DNA of 6,232 bases from an uncultured Actinomycetes bacterium (GTDB taxonomy: Bacteria; Actinomycetota; Thermoleophilia; Solirubrobacterales; 70-9). A program made the position numbers and the translations under genes. A model generated the notes under the pieces. The model worked only from the letters and a program-made list of their open reading frames with translations, did not search any database and was not told the DNA's origin. The stretch is taken from NCBI GenBank assembly GCA_946479725.1, contig CAMLHB010000144.1, positions 1 through 6,232 of the forward strand, written 5' to 3'. Below are positions 1 to 6,112 of the stretch, one piece after another. The stretch's first letter is position 1; every line of letters starts with the position of its first letter.

Positions 1-357
1 GGCCTCGCCCTCATGGCCGGCGTCGACGTGAAGGAGATCGGCTCCCACCCCTTCGGTTCCGGGCCGGCGATCGGCCGCGGCTCGACCCTCTCGCCCAAGG
101 TCTTCGAGCTGCTGGTGGAAACCGCCGAGGCCGAGGGCATCGAGCACTCGGTCAGCGCCAGCGGCCGCGGCACCAGCACCGACGCCGACGTCCTGCAGAT
201 CTCCCGCGCCGGCATCCCCACCGGCCTCGTCTCGATCCCGCTCCGCTACATGCACTCCCCGGTCGAGATGGTCGACCTCCGCGACGTCGAGGCCACGGTG
301 GAACTGCTTGCTGCCTTCGGGCGCCGCCTCAGCTCTGACTGGGACCTGAGTCGCTGA
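1..357 (+). CDS. M42-family metallopeptidase (glutamyl aminopeptidase/endoglucanase-M type), C-terminal part only
   Basis: The frame is open from base 1 to the TGA at 355-357 and encodes 118 visible residues. The start lies upstream of the window, so the ATG at 13 is internal and not the true start. M42 enzymes are cytoplasmic, di-metal aminopeptidases that often form large tetrahedral assemblies; members are typically about 340-360 residues, so roughly the last third is seen. Supporting segments are FGSGPAIGRGSTLSPKVFEL (visible residues 18-37), GRGTSTDADVLQISRAGIPT (55-74) and RYMHSPVEMVDLRDVE (82-97). The last is the hallmark C-terminal block of the family, and its His (visible residue 85) corresponds to a metal ligand in characterised members. 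The other metal ligands and the catalytic Glu lie outside the window. Substrate specificity cannot be told; older databases call such proteins cellulase M. The gene converges on the diguanylate cyclase gene, and a long inverted repeat begins 16 bases after its stop. Confidence 0.88.
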   Translation, partial: GLALMAGVDVKEIGSHPFGSGPAIGRGSTLSPKVFELLVETAEAEGIEHSVSASGRGTSTDADVLQISRAGIPTGLVSIPLRYMHSPVEMVDLRDVEATVELLAAFGRRLSSDWDLSR

Positions 358-373
358 AGCTCCTATCCGGGTC

Positions 374-489
374 GGAGGGACGGGTGCCCCTCTCGCTCCC
401 TGGGTTCCTCGCCTTTAACGAGCCTTCTCTCGCCGAGTGGTCTGTGCGAGGAACAGGACGCCGGTCGCGAGAGGGGCACCCGTCCCTCC
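374..489. repeat. Long inverted repeat A: 23-bp perfect stem with 70-base enclosed region, just after the M42 gene
   Basis: The left arm 374-396 and right arm 467-489 are perfect reverse complements over 23 bases. They contain the core GGGTGCCCC at 382-390 and its complement at 473-481. The enclosed 70 bases (397-466) fold further: GTTCCTCGC (404-412) pairs with GCGAGGAAC (446-454), and CGAG (419-422) can pair with CTCG (429-432). The whole is a long rod-like hairpin starting 16 bases after the M42 stop codon. It has no downstream T-run, so it is not a textbook intrinsic terminator. Actinobacterial terminators often lack a strong U-tract, so a terminator or mRNA-stabilising role remains plausible. 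A palindromic repeat element is the alternative. No target-site duplication was seen at the edges. Confidence 0.85.
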
Positions 490-525
490 AGCCGAGAGCG
501 CGAAGAAGTTCAGCCTTTTCACCGA

Positions 526-564
526 GGCCGCAATAACCCGTATACAGCCCGGGTTTCTGCGGCC
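526..564. repeat. Central hairpin of the convergent gap
   Basis: GGCCGCA (526-532) pairs with TGCGGCC (558-564). After a 2x2 internal loop, AACCCG (535-540) pairs with CGGGTT (550-555), leaving a nine-base apex at 541-549. That gives 13 base pairs in a 39-base hairpin. It lies between the two long inverted repeats, 36 bases from A and 34 bases from B. It does not carry the GGGTGCCCC core. Its role is unknown; it could be a shared bidirectional terminator or part of a larger structured array. Confidence 0.6.
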
Positions 565-598
565 CCGACGATCTCCGTATTAAAGAAGCTGTCGTAAA

Positions 599-716
599 GG
601 GCGCCGGTGAGGGTGCCCCGGGTACTCAGCATGGAGCTGGGCCAGCAACCTCGAGGCGACAGCTATTAGACGCATCTCCCAGCGGAGGTGCTCCCGGGGC
701 ACCCCCACCGGCGCCC
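599..716. repeat. Long inverted repeat B: 24-bp stem with 70-base enclosed region, just after the diguanylate cyclase gene
   Basis: The left arm 599-622 and right arm 693-716 are reverse complements at 23 of 24 positions. The exception is A610 opposite C705. In the minus-strand RNA this becomes a G-U wobble, so the stem is unbroken in the transcript of the diguanylate cyclase gene. The core GGGTGCCCC is at 611-619 and its complement at 696-704. Further pairing inside the 70-base enclosed region includes AGCA (628-631) with TGCT (689-692) and GCTGGG (636-641) with CCCAGC (678-683). CCTCGAGG (649-656) lies in the apex. Read on the minus strand, the element starts 13 bases after the TAG stop and is followed by a moderately T-rich stretch (598 down to 576), which would suit a terminator. 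Confidence 0.85.
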
Positions 717-729
717 TCCCCACCACCAG

Positions 730-1791
730 CTAAACAGCGGCCAGCTCTGGCTCGTAGTCGTCGAGGAAGACGAGGTCGCGGCCGCCTGCCTTGGCGGCGT
801 AGAGAGCCGCGTCGGCGCGGGCGAGGAGGTCGTCGCAGTCAACGGTGGCCGGTTCGGCGACGGCGGCGCCGATGCTGAGGGATACCGGGACGCCGACCGG
901 GCGGCGCTCGCGGACCGCGACCCGCAGGCGCTCGGCGATTTCCAGCGCCTCCTCGTGGCCGGCGCCGGGGAGCATGACCAGGATCTCCTCGCCGCCAACC
1001 CGGTAGATCGAGTCGCCGGCCCGCAGGGTCGCCCGCATCGTGTAGGCAACGTCCTGGAGGACGGCGTCGCCGGCGGCGTGGCCGAACTGGTCGTTGACCC
1101 GCTTGAAATGGTCGAGATCGCAGAGGAGGAAGGCATGGGAGAGACCGGCGACGGGGTCGCAGGGCTGGCCGTTCAGCTCCGAGAGCCGCTGCTCGAGCGC
1201 ATTGCGGTTGAAGAGCCCGGTCAGCGGGTCGAGGGTGGAGCGACGGCGGTGGGCGCGATCGGACTCGACCAGGGCGCCGCTGAGGATGACGGTGCTGAGG
1301 ATCAGCGCCGCGATCGCGATCAGGAGGTCACGTTGCTCCCAGGCCGCCTGGGGGTCGGGCACGACAGCGGCGAGCAGGAACATCGCGACGACGTAAACCG
1401 TTCCTCCGACGATGCCGCGCGGCTCGAAACGGAAACCGAGCGTGGCGGCGGGCAGGGCGAACCAGACGAGCACGGGGCTGGTGGCACCGCCGGTGGCCAT
1501 CGCGCTGGCCGCGATCAGGGCCGGCAACGCCGCCCAGGCCCCGGCGATCCAGAGCGCCGGCCGCATGCTCCTGCGCATGAAGCGATCGGCGACCGCGAAA
1601 CCAGCGAGGCCGAGGCCGAGGAGGGCGATCCACCAGTAGCCCAATGATCTGCCGCCACTGACCGCCAGCGCCAGAGCGAGGATGCCGAAGCAGGCCGCGC
1701 GGTAGCGGCGCACGCGGTTCTCCATGTCGAGCAGGCGCTCGCGGCGCGCTTCCTCGTGGATCGAGACCAGAGTGTCCCGTGGCTTACCCAT
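730..1791 (-). CDS. Membrane-anchored diguanylate cyclase (GGDEF domain)
   Basis: A 353-residue protein predicted to make cyclic di-GMP from two GTP at the inner face of the membrane. Residues about 33-174 form around six hydrophobic segments (roughly 33-46, 50-70, 81-99, 104-120, 126-146, 155-174), a sensor or anchor that I cannot assign to a named MASE family. Residues about 185-345 are a complete GGDEF domain: DPLTGLFNR (188-196), CDLDHFKRVND (224-234) with the metal-binding Asp225, and the active-site loop RVGGEEI (264-270). The loop has Ile where Phe is usual, so activity is likely but not certain. RAGD (257-260) lies at the spacing expected for the inhibitory I-site (RxxD), suggesting product feedback. 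No EAL or HD-GYP domain is present. The ATG at 1791 is the first possible start after an in-frame stop; no Shine-Dalgarno is seen, and Met23 is a possible alternative. It lies 80 bases downstream of pepP on the same strand and may be read through from the aro operon. Confidence 0.93.
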   Translation of the reverse strand: MGKPRDTLVSIHEEARRERLLDMENRVRRYRAACFGILALALAVSGGRSLGYWWIALLGLGLAGFAVADRFMRRSMRPALWIAGAWAALPALIAASAMATGGATSPVLVWFALPAATLGFRFEPRGIVGGTVYVVAMFLLAAVVPDPQAAWEQRDLLIAIAALILSTVILSGALVESDRAHRRRSTLDPLTGLFNRNALEQRLSELNGQPCDPVAGLSHAFLLCDLDHFKRVNDQFGHAAGDAVLQDVAYTMRATLRAGDSIYRVGGEEILVMLPGAGHEEALEIAERLRVAVRERRPVGVPVSLSIGAAVAEPATVDCDDLLARADAALYAAKAGGRDLVFLDDYEPELAAV

Positions 1792-1871
1792 GCCAGGGCA
1801 TCGGCAGGGCCCGCTGCATCGCTTGAATTTGAACGATTAGCCGGGTCCCGGTGAAAGAGGAACGCCAGCGT
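1792..1871 (-). other. pepP-diguanylate cyclase intergenic spacer
   Basis: An 80-base gap, the longest on the minus-strand gene series. It holds a small palindrome CCGGGTCCCGG (1841-1851), realistically four base pairs with a three-base loop, too weak to call a terminator with confidence. It also holds an AT-richer patch (about 1824-1840) that could be part of a promoter for the cyclase gene, but no convincing -35/-10 pair was found. The start codon of the cyclase can lie in a small hairpin (ATGC/GCAT). Whether the cyclase belongs to the aro transcript or has its own promoter is open. Confidence 0.4.
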
Positions 1872-2930
1872 TTAGCCCACCAGCTGCAGCTCTTTCGGCA
1901 GCGAGCTGAGGTTCCGGAGACCGTCCTCGGTGACGACGACGAGGTCCTCGATCCGCACCCCGAGCTCGCCGGCCAGGTAGATGCCCGGCTCCACGGTGAC
2001 GACTTCGCCCGGAGCGAGGACGTCCTCGGAGCGTTGCGAGAGGCGTGGCCCCTCGTGCACCTCCAGCCCGACCCCGTGGCCGAGTGCGTGGCCAAAACGC
2101 TCGCCGTGGCCGGCCTCGTCGATCACCTGGCGGGCGGCGGAGTCGACGTCCTCTCCCTTGACGCCGGCGCGGATCGCCTCCAGCCCGGCCGCCTGGGCGC
2201 GGAGGACGACGCCGTAGACCGCCCGCGCCTCCTCCCCCGGCTCGCCGGCGGCGAAGGTGCGGGTGCCGTCGGAGCAGTAGCCGTCGAGCTGCGCCCCCAT
2301 GTCGAAGACGACCAGCTCCCCGCGCCCGATCTCCCGCTCGCCGGGCTCGGCGTGCGGCAGCGCCCCGTTGGGTCCGGCGGCGACGATCGCCGGGAAGGAA
2401 GGGTCGCCGCCGAGCTCGCGGATCCGCGCTTCGGTCGCCCGCGCGACGTCGCGCTCGCGCCGGCCGAGGAGTCCCTGCTCGAGCGTCCAGGTCAGGACCT
2501 CGTCGGCGAGCTTCGAGGCCTCGGCGATCGCCGCCAGCTCCGCCTCGTCCTTTACCCGGCGCAGATCCGCCGCCTTGCCGCCGGCGGCGACCATCTCGGT
2601 CCCCTCCCCCAGTTTCTCCTTCAGTTTCCCCAGCAGGCGGACCGAGACCTGGTCGTCTTCGAATCCGACCCGGCCCTGCAAGTGCTCGGCGATCCCCTTC
2701 AGCCAGTCGTTGGCGATCGTCAGCGCCTCCCACCCCTCGACCTCGGCGGTGGCGCGCTCGGTGTAGCGGAAGTCGGTGAGGAAGAGGCGGAGGCCGGGCC
2801 CGCAGATGCAGGCGCCGTTGGTGCCGGTGAAGCCGGTCAGGTAGCGGACGTTGGTGAGGTCGGTGACCAGGTAGCGGTCGAGCTCGGCCTCGGCCAGCAG
2901 TGCCTCGAGCCGGTCGCCGCGGCCGCGCAT
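1872..2930 (-). CDS. pepP: Xaa-Pro aminopeptidase/dipeptidase, M24 (pita-bread) family
   Basis: A 352-residue cytoplasmic di-metal peptidase predicted to act on peptides with proline in the second position. The N-terminal domain (about 1-120, with YLVTDLTNVRYLTGFTGTNG at 20-39) is the creatinase/prolidase N-terminal type. The catalytic domain (about 125-350) carries all five expected metal ligands: Asp210 (VVFDMG), Asp221 (SDGTRTF), His285 (GHGVGLEVHE), Glu314 (VEPGIY) and Glu328 (VRIEDLV). It also has conserved His193 (LPHAEPG) and His292. Length matches the compact PepQ/YpdF-like group found beside aroQ. The ATG shares one base with the aroQ stop (TGATG) and no Shine-Dalgarno is visible, pointing to translation coupled to aroQ. 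Aminopeptidase P versus prolidase cannot be decided from sequence, so the symbol is provisional. In many genomes the next gene is efp; here it is a diguanylate cyclase. Confidence 0.92.
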   Translation of the reverse strand: MRGRGDRLEALLAEAELDRYLVTDLTNVRYLTGFTGTNGACICGPGLRLFLTDFRYTERATAEVEGWEALTIANDWLKGIAEHLQGRVGFEDDQVSVRLLGKLKEKLGEGTEMVAAGGKAADLRRVKDEAELAAIAEASKLADEVLTWTLEQGLLGRRERDVARATEARIRELGGDPSFPAIVAAGPNGALPHAEPGEREIGRGELVVFDMGAQLDGYCSDGTRTFAAGEPGEEARAVYGVVLRAQAAGLEAIRAGVKGEDVDSAARQVIDEAGHGERFGHALGHGVGLEVHEGPRLSQRSEDVLAPGEVVTVEPGIYLAGELGVRIEDLVVVTEDGLRNLSSLPKELQLVG

Positions 2931-3388
2931 CAGGAGGCGACGCCGAGCTTGCGAGCCAGCAGCTCCAGGGCCTCGCGGTAGCCGTCGGGGCCCTTGCCGG
3001 CGACCTTGGCGAGGACGAGGCCGTCGAAGACCGAGAGCCGGCGCCAGTCGTCGCGGGCCTCGACGTCGGAGAGATGGACCTCGACCGCCGGCAGCCGCGT
3101 TAGCTCCAGTGCGTCGGCGATCGCCCGGCTGTAATGGGTCCAGGCGCCGGCGTTGACGATCACCGAGTCCGCGAGGCCGTCAGCCGAGCGGTGAAGGTAT
3201 TCGCAGAACTCGCCCTCGGCGTTGGTCTGGAAGAAGATCGGTTCCAACCCCAGCTCCCGCGCCCAGTCAAGGATCTTCGCCTCCAGCTGCGAGAGCGAGA
3301 TGCCCCCGTAAATCGACGCGTCCCGCCGCTCCAGCACGTCGAAGTTGACCCCGTGCAGGACGGCGACTCGGTTGCTGACGCTGGTCAT
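2930..3388 (-). CDS. aroQ: 3-dehydroquinate dehydratase, type II (AroQ)
   Basis: A 152-residue protein of the usual type II size (about 145-155), forming dodecamers in known members. It converts 3-dehydroquinate to 3-dehydroshikimate. By alignment with the M. tuberculosis enzyme the key residues are present: Asn15, Arg22 and Tyr27 (catalytic base) in the N-terminal lid region, Asn79 and His85 in IVNAGAWTHYSRAI, His105 in VEVHLSDV, and Arg112/Arg116 in the following helix. The N-terminus is divergent: HGVNFDVLERRD replaces the common NGPNLNLLGxRxP, and RRLS replaces the usual RRHS. The ATG overlaps the aroKB stop as ATGA, and a strong GGAGGAG precedes it by eight bases, which supports this start. 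Its stop overlaps the pepP start by one base. Confidence 0.93.
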   Translation of the reverse strand: MTSVSNRVAVLHGVNFDVLERRDASIYGGISLSQLEAKILDWARELGLEPIFFQTNAEGEFCEYLHRSADGLADSVIVNAGAWTHYSRAIADALELTRLPAVEVHLSDVEARDDWRRLSVFDGLVLAKVAGKGPDGYREALELLARKLGVAS

Positions 3389-4917
3389 GCGTAGAGCTCC
3401 TCCACGGCAGCCCTGACCTTAGCCTCCCCGACGATCTGGCCGGTGCGGGGCTTGCCGGGCTCGGAGAGGAGGACGAAGCCGACGCCGGCGGCGGTGCGCT
3501 TCTTGTCGCGCTGGAGAACGTCGAGGATCGTGTCGACCTCGATCGAGAAGTCGAGTTTCACGGGCAGGCCGTGCCGTCGCAGGATCTCTGCGCACTCGTC
3601 GCGCAACTGCGGCGCCTCCGAGAGCCGCAGCGCCGCCAGCAGCCCCAGCGAGATCGCCTCGCCGTGGCGGTAGCGCATGTAGTCGCTGGCCGCCTCGATC
3701 GCGTGACCGACCGTGTGGCCGAGATTGAGGACGTTGCGCAGGCCGGCGTCGCGCTCGTCGGCGGCGACGATCGCGCACTTGTAGCGGGCGCAGGCGAAGA
3801 CGACGTCGGCGAGGTCGTCGACGTCCAGATCCTCGATCGCGCGCACCCGCTCCCAGAGCGAGCCGCCGGCCAGCAGGCCGGTCTTCAGCGCCTCGACGAA
3901 ACCGGCGGCGAGCTCCTCCGCCGGCAGCGTCTCGAGGGTCGCGGTGTCGGCGAGGACGGCGGCCGGTAGGTGGTAGGCGCCTGCGTAGTTCTTTCCCTCG
4001 GGCAGGTCGACCCCCGTCTTGCCGCCGTATGCAGAGTCGACCTGGGCCACAAGCGTCGTCGGCACGTGGATCGCCGGCACCCCGCGCTGGTAGAGATGGG
4101 CGCAGAAGCCGGCAAGATCGCCGACGACCCCGCCGCCGAGGGCGACCACGTGGTCTTCGCGGGTCATCCCATCCTGGGCGAGCTCACGCAGAACCCGCTC
4201 GGCCCAGGCCATCGTCTTCGCCGTCTCCCCCGGCTCGACCTCGACCGACGCCGCCAGCGGCTCCAGTCGCGAGGCGAAGATCGAGCCGACGACCTGATCG
4301 GTGACGAGGAAGCGCCGGCTCTCCAGCGGCCACCAGCGGCTCACAAGAACGTTGGGCCCGACCACGACCGGGTAATCCCCAGAGGCACTCGAAGCCCACA
4401 GCAACCGCGTCCCCTCCGGCATCTCCGCCAGCGCCTGGATCGCCGGCAGCGCCCGCGCGACCACGCCCTCGTCGGCCATCGGCACCACCGCGTCGGCCAG
4501 CTCCTCGTAGAGCGGCAGGCGCTCGGCGAGCAGGCGCTCGACATCGGCTTCGCTCGTCGCCAGCGGCCGCTCGGTGCCCTCGATCCGGCGCCAGGCCGTG
4601 GCGGCGTCGATCTCGAGGAGGACGACGGTGTGGCGGTCGAGCGCGTTCCGCACCCGTTCGGAGAGGACGCTGCCGCCGCCCAGGGCGATCGCGCCGCCGT
4701 CGGCGTCCTCCAGCAGGAAACCGACGACCTCGGCCTCGCGGGCGCGGAACGCCTCCTCCCCGTCCTCCTCGAACGCTTGGCGGATCGGCTTGCCGAGCTC
4801 GGCTTCCATCCGCTCGTCGATCTCCGTCGTCTCCAGGCCGGCCTCGCGGGCGGCGGCGAGCGCGGTGCTCTTGCCGGCCCCCATGAAGCCGATGAAGACG
4901 ATCGCCGGCCTGCTCAC
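3385..4917 (-). CDS. aroKB: Bifunctional shikimate kinase / 3-dehydroquinate synthase fusion (AroK-AroB)
   Basis: A 510-residue fusion. Residues 1 to about 165 are shikimate kinase: P-loop GFMGAGKS (10-17), shikimate-binding Asp34 and Arg58, GGGS (80-83), lid ERPLA (116-120) and Arg133 in ERLPLYEELAD. The usual DxD is EID (Glu32-Asp34). Residues about 172-510 are a full-length dehydroquinate synthase, NAD- and metal-dependent, which cyclises DAHP. It has GGGVVGDLAG (261-270), QVDSAYGGKTGVDLP (292-306) with Lys300, and metal ligands Glu342 (GFVEALKTG), His401 (NLGHTVGH) and His418 (YRHGEA). The junction is a short Ala/Glu/Ser-rich linker with no stop or frame change, so the fusion is genuine; Thermotoga AroKB is a known precedent. 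The start is GTG, three bases after the aroC stop, without a clear Shine-Dalgarno. The two halves catalyse non-consecutive steps. Confidence 0.95.
   Translation of the reverse strand: MSRPAIVFIGFMGAGKSTALAAAREAGLETTEIDERMEAELGKPIRQAFEEDGEEAFRAREAEVVGFLLEDADGGAIALGGGSVLSERVRNALDRHTVVLLEIDAATAWRRIEGTERPLATSEADVERLLAERLPLYEELADAVVPMADEGVVARALPAIQALAEMPEGTRLLWASSASGDYPVVVGPNVLVSRWWPLESRRFLVTDQVVGSIFASRLEPLAASVEVEPGETAKTMAWAERVLRELAQDGMTREDHVVALGGGVVGDLAGFCAHLYQRGVPAIHVPTTLVAQVDSAYGGKTGVDLPEGKNYAGAYHLPAAVLADTATLETLPAEELAAGFVEALKTGLLAGGSLWERVRAIEDLDVDDLADVVFACARYKCAIVAADERDAGLRNVLNLGHTVGHAIEAASDYMRYRHGEAISLGLLAALRLSEAPQLRDECAEILRRHGLPVKLDFSIEVDTILDVLQRDKKRTAAGVGFVLLSEPGKPRTGQIVGEAKVRAAVEELYA
3397..3403 (-). 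promoter_or_regulatory. Shine-Dalgarno of aroQ inside the aroKB coding end
   Basis: On the minus strand GGAGGAG lies eight bases before the aroQ ATG (3386-3388). It is embedded in the codons for two consecutive Glu residues near the AroKB C-terminus. It is the only strong Shine-Dalgarno I find in this operon. The other starts (aroC, aroKB, pepP) and the cyclase lack one, so aroQ can recruit ribosomes independently as well as by stop-start overlap. Confidence 0.7.
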
Positions 4918-4920
4918 GGC

Positions 4921-6090
4921 TCAGCCCCGGAAGTCGATTCGCTGCTTGTAGGCGTCGAGCGCAGCCACAACGTCGTCGATGTGGTCGCCGCCGAACTTCT
5001 CGCGGTAGCAGCGGGCCAGGGTCAGCGCGACCATCGCCTCGCCGACGACGCCGGCTGCCGGAACGACCGAGGAGTCGGTCCGCTCGCGCAGCGCCTGCGC
5101 CGGCTGCTTGGTCTCGGTGTCGACCGAGCGCAGCGGCTTGGTCAGGGTCGAGATCGGCTTCACCGCCGCCCGCACCGAGAGCGGCTGCCCGTTGGTCATC
5201 CCGCCCTCGAGGCCGCCGGCGTGGTTGGTTTCGCGGAAGTAGCCGTCCTTCTCCGACCAGAAGATCTCGTCGTGGGCCTCGGAGCCGGGGCGGCCGGCGA
5301 CGTCCCAGGCTTCGCCGATCGAGACCCCCTTGATCGACTGGATCGAGGCGACGGCGCCCGCCAGGCGCCCGTCGAGCCGGTCTTCCCAGGAGATGTGGGA
5401 GCCGATGCCGGGGACGAGGCCGAAGACGAGGACCTCGAAGGTGCCGCCGAGGCTCTCGTTGGCCTTGCGCAGGCGGTTGATCTCCTCGACCATCGCCCTG
5501 CTCGCCTCCGGGTCGAGGCAACGGACCGGGTCCTCGTCGACGCTGCCGAAGTCCGCGGGCTTCAGGTCGGGCCGCTCGGCGGCCTTGACCGAGGCGATCT
5601 GCAGCACGTGGCTGTGGATCGAAACGCCGAGCCTGGCGAGGAAAGCGCGGGCGATCGTGCCGGCGGCGACGCGGGCGGCGGTCTCGCGGGCGCTCGCCCG
5701 CTCGAGGATGTTGCGGATGTCGGAGTGGCCGTATTTCTGGGCACCGATGAGGTCGGCGTGGCCGGGCCGCGGCAGGTGAACCTCGTCGGGGCTGAAGCCC
5801 TCGACCGGCCAGGGATTCATCCGCTCCTCCCAGTTGGCGTAGTCGCGGTTGGCGACCAGCAGCGCGATCGGGCTGCCGAGGGTGCGGCCGTGGCGGACGC
5901 CGCTGCGGACGTCGACCGTGTCGGTCTCGATCTTCATCCGGCCGCCGCGCCCGTGGCCGAGCTGGCGCCGCGCCATGTCCCGGTCGAGCGCCTCGCGGTC
6001 GAGCTCCAGGCCCGCCGGCATGCCCTCGACGATCGCCACGAGACCCGGCCCGTGCGACTCCCCCGCGGTGGTGAAACGGAACGTCGTCAT
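4921..6090 (-). CDS. aroC: Chorismate synthase
   Basis: A 389-residue cytoplasmic enzyme that eliminates phosphate from EPSP to give chorismate, using reduced FMN. Family signatures are present in order: TTAGESHGPGLVAIVEG (7-23) with the conserved active-site His13, RRQLGHGRGGRM (41-52), RPGHADLIGAQKYGHSDIRN (108-127) with the second conserved His (His111), ERASARETAARV (130-141), NHAGGLEGGMTNGQP (289-303), and RTDSSVVPAAGVVGEAM (337-353). Length is normal for the family (about 360-400). The ATG at 6090 starts directly at the conserved MTTFRFTTAGESHG block; no Shine-Dalgarno is visible upstream. The stop lies three bases before the GTG of aroKB. The 58-base gap to aroE carries a strong hairpin that ends 22 bases before this start. 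No flavin reductase domain is fused, so it should be monofunctional and need reduced FMN from elsewhere. Confidence 0.97.
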   Translation of the reverse strand: MTTFRFTTAGESHGPGLVAIVEGMPAGLELDREALDRDMARRQLGHGRGGRMKIETDTVDVRSGVRHGRTLGSPIALLVANRDYANWEERMNPWPVEGFSPDEVHLPRPGHADLIGAQKYGHSDIRNILERASARETAARVAAGTIARAFLARLGVSIHSHVLQIASVKAAERPDLKPADFGSVDEDPVRCLDPEASRAMVEEINRLRKANESLGGTFEVLVFGLVPGIGSHISWEDRLDGRLAGAVASIQSIKGVSIGEAWDVAGRPGSEAHDEIFWSEKDGYFRETNHAGGLEGGMTNGQPLSVRAAVKPISTLTKPLRSVDTETKQPAQALRERTDSSVVPAAGVVGEAMVALTLARCYREKFGGDHIDDVVAALDAYKQRIDFRG

Positions 6091-6112
6091 CGCCGGGAAG
6101 GCTATCGGGGGA

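Larger units (their letters stand above)
358..729. other. 372-base non-coding gap between convergent genes, rich in inverted repeats
   Basis: This is the stretch between the M42 stop (357) and the diguanylate cyclase stop (730). I see no ORF with recognisable protein character here. It contains two long inverted repeats (374-489 and 599-716) and a central hairpin (526-564), listed separately. The rest is short linker, including AT-richer patches around 531-548 and 574-598 in otherwise GC-rich DNA. No clear promoter, tRNA or known riboswitch core was recognised. Because both flanking genes point inward, any conserved function is most likely at the RNA 3' end (termination, stability) or at the DNA level. 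Confidence 0.8.

Noticed and set aside
13..357. A complete small gene starting at the ATG at 13
   Set aside because: The frame is open to the window edge, and the sequence is the C-terminal third of an M42 peptidase, so the ATG is an internal Met.
374..716. A single MITE-type transposon bounded by the outermost arms
   Set aside because: The outermost arms (374-396 and 693-716) share only the nine-base core, each pairs far better with its local partner, and no target-site duplication is visible.
374..716. CRISPR array
   Set aside because: There are only four core copies in alternating orientation, unequal intervals and no direct repeat-spacer pattern; cas genes are absent.
688..1647. A 319-residue plus-strand frame opposite the cyclase gene
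   Set aside because: It is the antisense of an intact GGDEF protein, low in complexity, and would start inside inverted repeat B.
1841..1851. Intrinsic terminator after pepP
   Set aside because: The palindrome gives at most about four pairs with a three-base loop and has no clean U-run, which is too weak to call.
1851..2981. A 376-residue plus-strand frame opposite pepP
   Set aside because: It is the complement of the pepP codons. The peptidase frame has all five metal ligands, whereas this one has no recognisable motif.
4184..5521. A 445-residue minus-strand frame overlapping aroC and aroKB
   Set aside because: It is an out-of-frame reading of the real genes, extremely Arg/Gly-rich, with no start signal or domain.
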